From positions 1-16,543 of the forward strand of contig DHIM01000340.1 in NCBI GenBank assembly GCA_002403785.1: a stretch of 16,543 nt of DNA. Reading direction: 5' to 3'. The DNA is from Clostridium sp. UBA4746 (GTDB taxonomy: Bacteria; Bacillota; Clostridia; Clostridiales; Clostridiaceae). Of this stretch, positions 14,586 through 16,543 are shown piece after piece (the first letter of the stretch is position 1; each line of letters starts with the position of its first letter). Position numbers and translations under genes: made by a program. The notes beneath the pieces were generated by a model, which did not search any database, was not told where the DNA came from, and was given only the letters and a program-made list of their open reading frames with translations.

Positions 14586-15341
14586 ATGTTATATGTCTTT
14601 AAAACTATTGCTAATCTAATCCTACCTCCAGGCTGCTTGATTATTGCCTTATTAATATATATTGTTTTGTATTACAGAAAAAACAAAAAATCACCTAACC
14701 TAATTGTTACTATATTTATTATATTTTATATAATATCAATACCGCTTACCTCAGACTTGTTAATGCATTCATTAGAATACAAATATCAACCACCTAATAA
14801 ATTAAATGGTGATGTTGTTATCGTATTAGGTGGTGGAGCTACTTTAACTTCTCCTGATTTTAATGGTAATGGTAATCTTTCCGGCTCTGCATCCAATCGT
14901 TTGTTAACAGCTGTCCGTATACATAAAAATACTGGACTATCTATAATATTTTCAGGTGGCCAAGTATTTGAAACTACTGGAAATGAAGCTGAAATTGCCA
15001 AACGTCAGTTATTAGATATAGGATTAAATGACAATGCTGTGATTATGGAAAATAAAAGTCTTAACACTGCTGAAAATGCGAAATTCACTGCAGTTCTTTT
15101 AGCAAAATATAAATATACCAAACCTATATTGTTAACTTCAGCTTTCCATATGCAGCGAGCAGTAATTAATTTTAATAATGCTAGAATAAAGAATTTTCAA
15201 ATTTATCCTTGCGATTATTCCACCAATAAAAAGCTATCCATAAATTTTAATTCTTTTGTACCATCAAATTCAAGTCTAAATTATTCCTCTATAGCATTGC
15301 ATGAATACTTAGGTATAATCCAATTATTAATAAAGAAATAA
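14586..15341 (+). CDS. DUF218 (YdcF/ElyC/SanA-type) membrane protein
   Basis: A 251-residue protein with two N-terminal membrane segments (about 5-30 and 38-60) and a DUF218 domain outside them (about 75-215): VVIVLGGGATL, a SASNRLLTAVRIH stretch, IIFSGG, EAEIAKRQLLDIGL, the ENKSLNTAENAKFT motif and LLTSAFHMQRAV. The family includes E. coli SanA and ElyC, linked to envelope integrity and lipid-carrier or peptidoglycan precursor metabolism, but its reaction is not established. ATG 14586 follows an AAGGGAG site. Position next to a murein hydrolase fits an envelope role, though a terminator separates the two genes and a further one follows it. Confidence 0.87.
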   Translation: MLYVFKTIANLILPPGCLIIALLIYIVLYYRKNKKSPNLIVTIFIIFYIISIPLTSDLLMHSLEYKYQPPNKLNGDVVIVLGGGATLTSPDFNGNGNLSGSASNRLLTAVRIHKNTGLSIIFSGGQVFETTGNEAEIAKRQLLDIGLNDNAVIMENKSLNTAENAKFTAVLLAKYKYTKPILLTSAFHMQRAVINFNNARIKNFQIYPCDYSTNKKLSINFNSFVPSNSSLNYSSIALHEYLGIIQLLIKK

Positions 15342-15379
15342 TAGAGTAACCTTTAAAACTTAAAATTATAAAAGAATAT

Positions 15380-15420
15380 TAGCAACAAGAACTATTACGG
15401 TTTTTGTCGCTATTTTTTTT
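15380..15420 (+). terminator. Terminator of the DUF218 gene
   Basis: Arms 15380-15392 and 15400-15412 pair over 13 positions with one A-C mismatch and one G-U pair, followed by eight T residues. It starts about 40 bases after the stop codon. Confidence 0.78.
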
Positions 15421-15484
15421 GATAGTGTTTAACTTTCGAATGTAATTTATATAAGAAATCCTATACTTTGCGAATAATTACACA

Positions 15485-15506
15485 GTAAATAGTTCAAACT
15501 ATTTAC
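15485..15506. promoter_or_regulatory. Palindromic candidate operator upstream of the alcohol dehydrogenase
   Basis: GTAAATAGTT-CA-AACTATTTAC is a perfect inverted repeat with 10-bp arms and a 2-base centre, about 100 bases before the dehydrogenase start. The short centre favours a protein-binding site over a hairpin. It does not fit the Rex consensus TTGTTAA-N4-TTAACAA. The promoter itself is unclear; TATAGAT at 15549-15555 is a possible -10. Confidence 0.5.
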
Positions 15507-15604
15507 ATAATTAATGTACAAAATAATAAATGCGCTTTTAAGCTTTAGTATAGATTTAAATCATGAGAAATTTTAACAAATATCTAAAAAGGGAGTGATT
15601 ATAT

Positions 15605-16543
15605 TTGGAAAATACGCATAATTTTTTTCTGCCCCCCAAAAATCTTATTGGTGTAGGGTCTATTAAAGATTTACCAATGGAGTTAATGGCACACAAACTA
15701 AGCAAAGCATTAATTGTTACAGATAAAAACATAATAAGCTGTGGTTACGTTGAAATGATTGAGACAATTTTGAAAAGTTTGTTTATCTCCTATGATATTT
15801 TTGATGGCATCTTGCATCCAAATGCGACAGTTTCATTTATCGAAGATGGTCTCACCTATTTAAATAAGGGATTAAACCCTTTAAAAAGAAATTATGATTT
15901 TATCATATCTATAGGGGGTGGAACAAACCATGATTGTGCTAAGGGTATCGCTATTGTAGCAACAAATGGGGGAGCTATCGGAGATTATGAGGGTTATAAC
16001 AAAATGACAAAGCCTTGTTTGCCACTCATAGCAATTAATACGACATCTGGATCGGGCTCTGAAGTGAGTATTTATGCGATTATAGTTGATGAGAGTAGAA
16101 AATTAAAAATGACTATTGCAGATGCTAAAATGATGCCTATAATATCTGTAAACGATCCTATGTTTATGGTAACCATGCCTCCAGAAGTAACTGCTAGTTC
16201 TGGTATCGATGTTGCTACCCATGCCATAGAGGCTTTTGTTTCCACAGAGGCTTCACCAATCTCAGACTCACTAGCAATGGGTGCCTTGAAAATAGTTTTT
16301 GGATATTTAAAAAGAGCCTATGATAATGGTCATGATTTGGAGGCCAGAGAAAAGATGATGTTTGCCTCTGTTATGGCAGGTATGGCTTTAAATAATGCAG
16401 GTGTAGGATATGTACATTCATTGTCCCATCAAATAGGCGGATTTTATCAACAAATTCATGGAGTTTGTAATGCAGTACTATTACCTCATGTATTAGAGTT
16501 TAACTCGGTGTCAATATCTGACGAAAGAATATTTAGAATTAGT
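15605..16543 (+). CDS. Iron-dependent (group III) alcohol dehydrogenase, partial
   Basis: NAD(P)-dependent reduction of aldehydes or oxidation of alcohols; 313 codons are present and the gene runs off the window (family length about 380-390). The translation I made begins MENTHNFFLPPKNLIGVGSI and shows the nucleotide-binding SIGGGTNHDCAKGIA (102-116), INTTSGSGSEV (144-154), SVNDP, and the metal ligands Asp202 and His206 (GIDVATHAIEAF), His271 (YVHSLSHQIGGF) and His285 (IHGVCNAVLLPH). The overall pattern, including the HGVCNAVLLPHV motif, resembles DhaT/1,3-propanediol and methanol dehydrogenase relatives; the substrate cannot be set. Where many relatives read TTAGT it has TTSGS. Start is TTG 15605 with GGGAG (15591-15595) 9 bases upstream. 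A palindrome upstream may be its operator. Confidence 0.93.
   Translation, partial: MENTHNFFLPPKNLIGVGSIKDLPMELMAHKLSKALIVTDKNIISCGYVEMIETILKSLFISYDIFDGILHPNATVSFIEDGLTYLNKGLNPLKRNYDFIISIGGGTNHDCAKGIAIVATNGGAIGDYEGYNKMTKPCLPLIAINTTSGSGSEVSIYAIIVDESRKLKMTIADAKMMPIISVNDPMFMVTMPPEVTASSGIDVATHAIEAFVSTEASPISDSLAMGALKIVFGYLKRAYDNGHDLEAREKMMFASVMAGMALNNAGVGYVHSLSHQIGGFYQQIHGVCNAVLLPHVLEFNSVSISDERIFRIS

Noticed and set aside
11452..15471. The shared 11-mer CTATACTTTGC at 11452 and 15461
   Set aside because: An 11-base match is expected by chance in AT-rich DNA of this length, and the flanks do not match.
1..16543. Integrated mobile element carrying the foreign gene, or a skin remnant near sigK
   Set aside because: No integrase, transposase, excisionase, terminal repeats or att-like duplication were found; only base composition points to transfer of one gene.

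Overview
The window looks like chromosomal DNA of an endospore-forming Clostridium-type firmicute. The DNA is about 30% G+C by eye, Shine-Dalgarno sites are strong, start codons are often GTG or TTG, and genes for two sporulation sigma factors (SigK and SigG) are present. No tRNA, rRNA, CRISPR array, transposase or phage structural gene was seen. Identities come from reading motifs; no database search was run.

Layout. 1-871: sigK on the minus strand with its own terminator and a SigE-like promoter; the gene is intact, with a pro-sequence and no skin-type interruption. 1175-5146: a probable two-gene plus-strand operon of a soluble GAF-PAS-GGDEF-EAL cyclic-di-GMP enzyme and an acetolactate-synthase-like thiamine diphosphate enzyme, closed by a hairpin terminator. 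5158-5813: a PAP2 membrane phosphatase on the minus strand. 6095-6895: a COG4705-like polytopic membrane protein whose ORF is close to 50% G+C inside very AT-rich DNA, so probably acquired. 7005-7842: sigG on the minus strand, with a sequence matching the forespore SigF promoter consensus. 7994-10496: a minus-strand group of a VanZ-like membrane protein, a membrane-bound PAS-GGDEF diguanylate cyclase and a 51-residue ORF overlapping the cyclase start by one base. 10656-11351: an unrecognised 174-residue gene with a good vegetative promoter and a 5' leader carrying a tandem repeat. 11514-13067: a secreted subtilisin-like protease with a C-terminal dockerin. 13373-14481: a lipoprotein with an SH3b domain and a lysozyme-like domain. 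14586-15420: a DUF218/YdcF-type membrane protein. 15605-16543: the first 313 codons of a group III iron-dependent alcohol dehydrogenase, cut by the window end.

Themes. Three run through the region: sporulation control (SigK and SigG, each with a promoter fitting the previous sigma factor of the cascade), cyclic-di-GMP signalling (one bifunctional-looking enzyme and one dedicated cyclase), and the cell envelope or exterior (PAP2 phosphatase, VanZ, muralytic lipoprotein, DUF218 protein, dockerin protease). The items most worth a second look are the AcoR-like GAF/c-di-GMP enzyme paired with a ThDP enzyme, the foreign internally duplicated COG4705 gene, the 51-residue sensor-like ORF coupled to the cyclase, and several long inverted repeats at gene borders.
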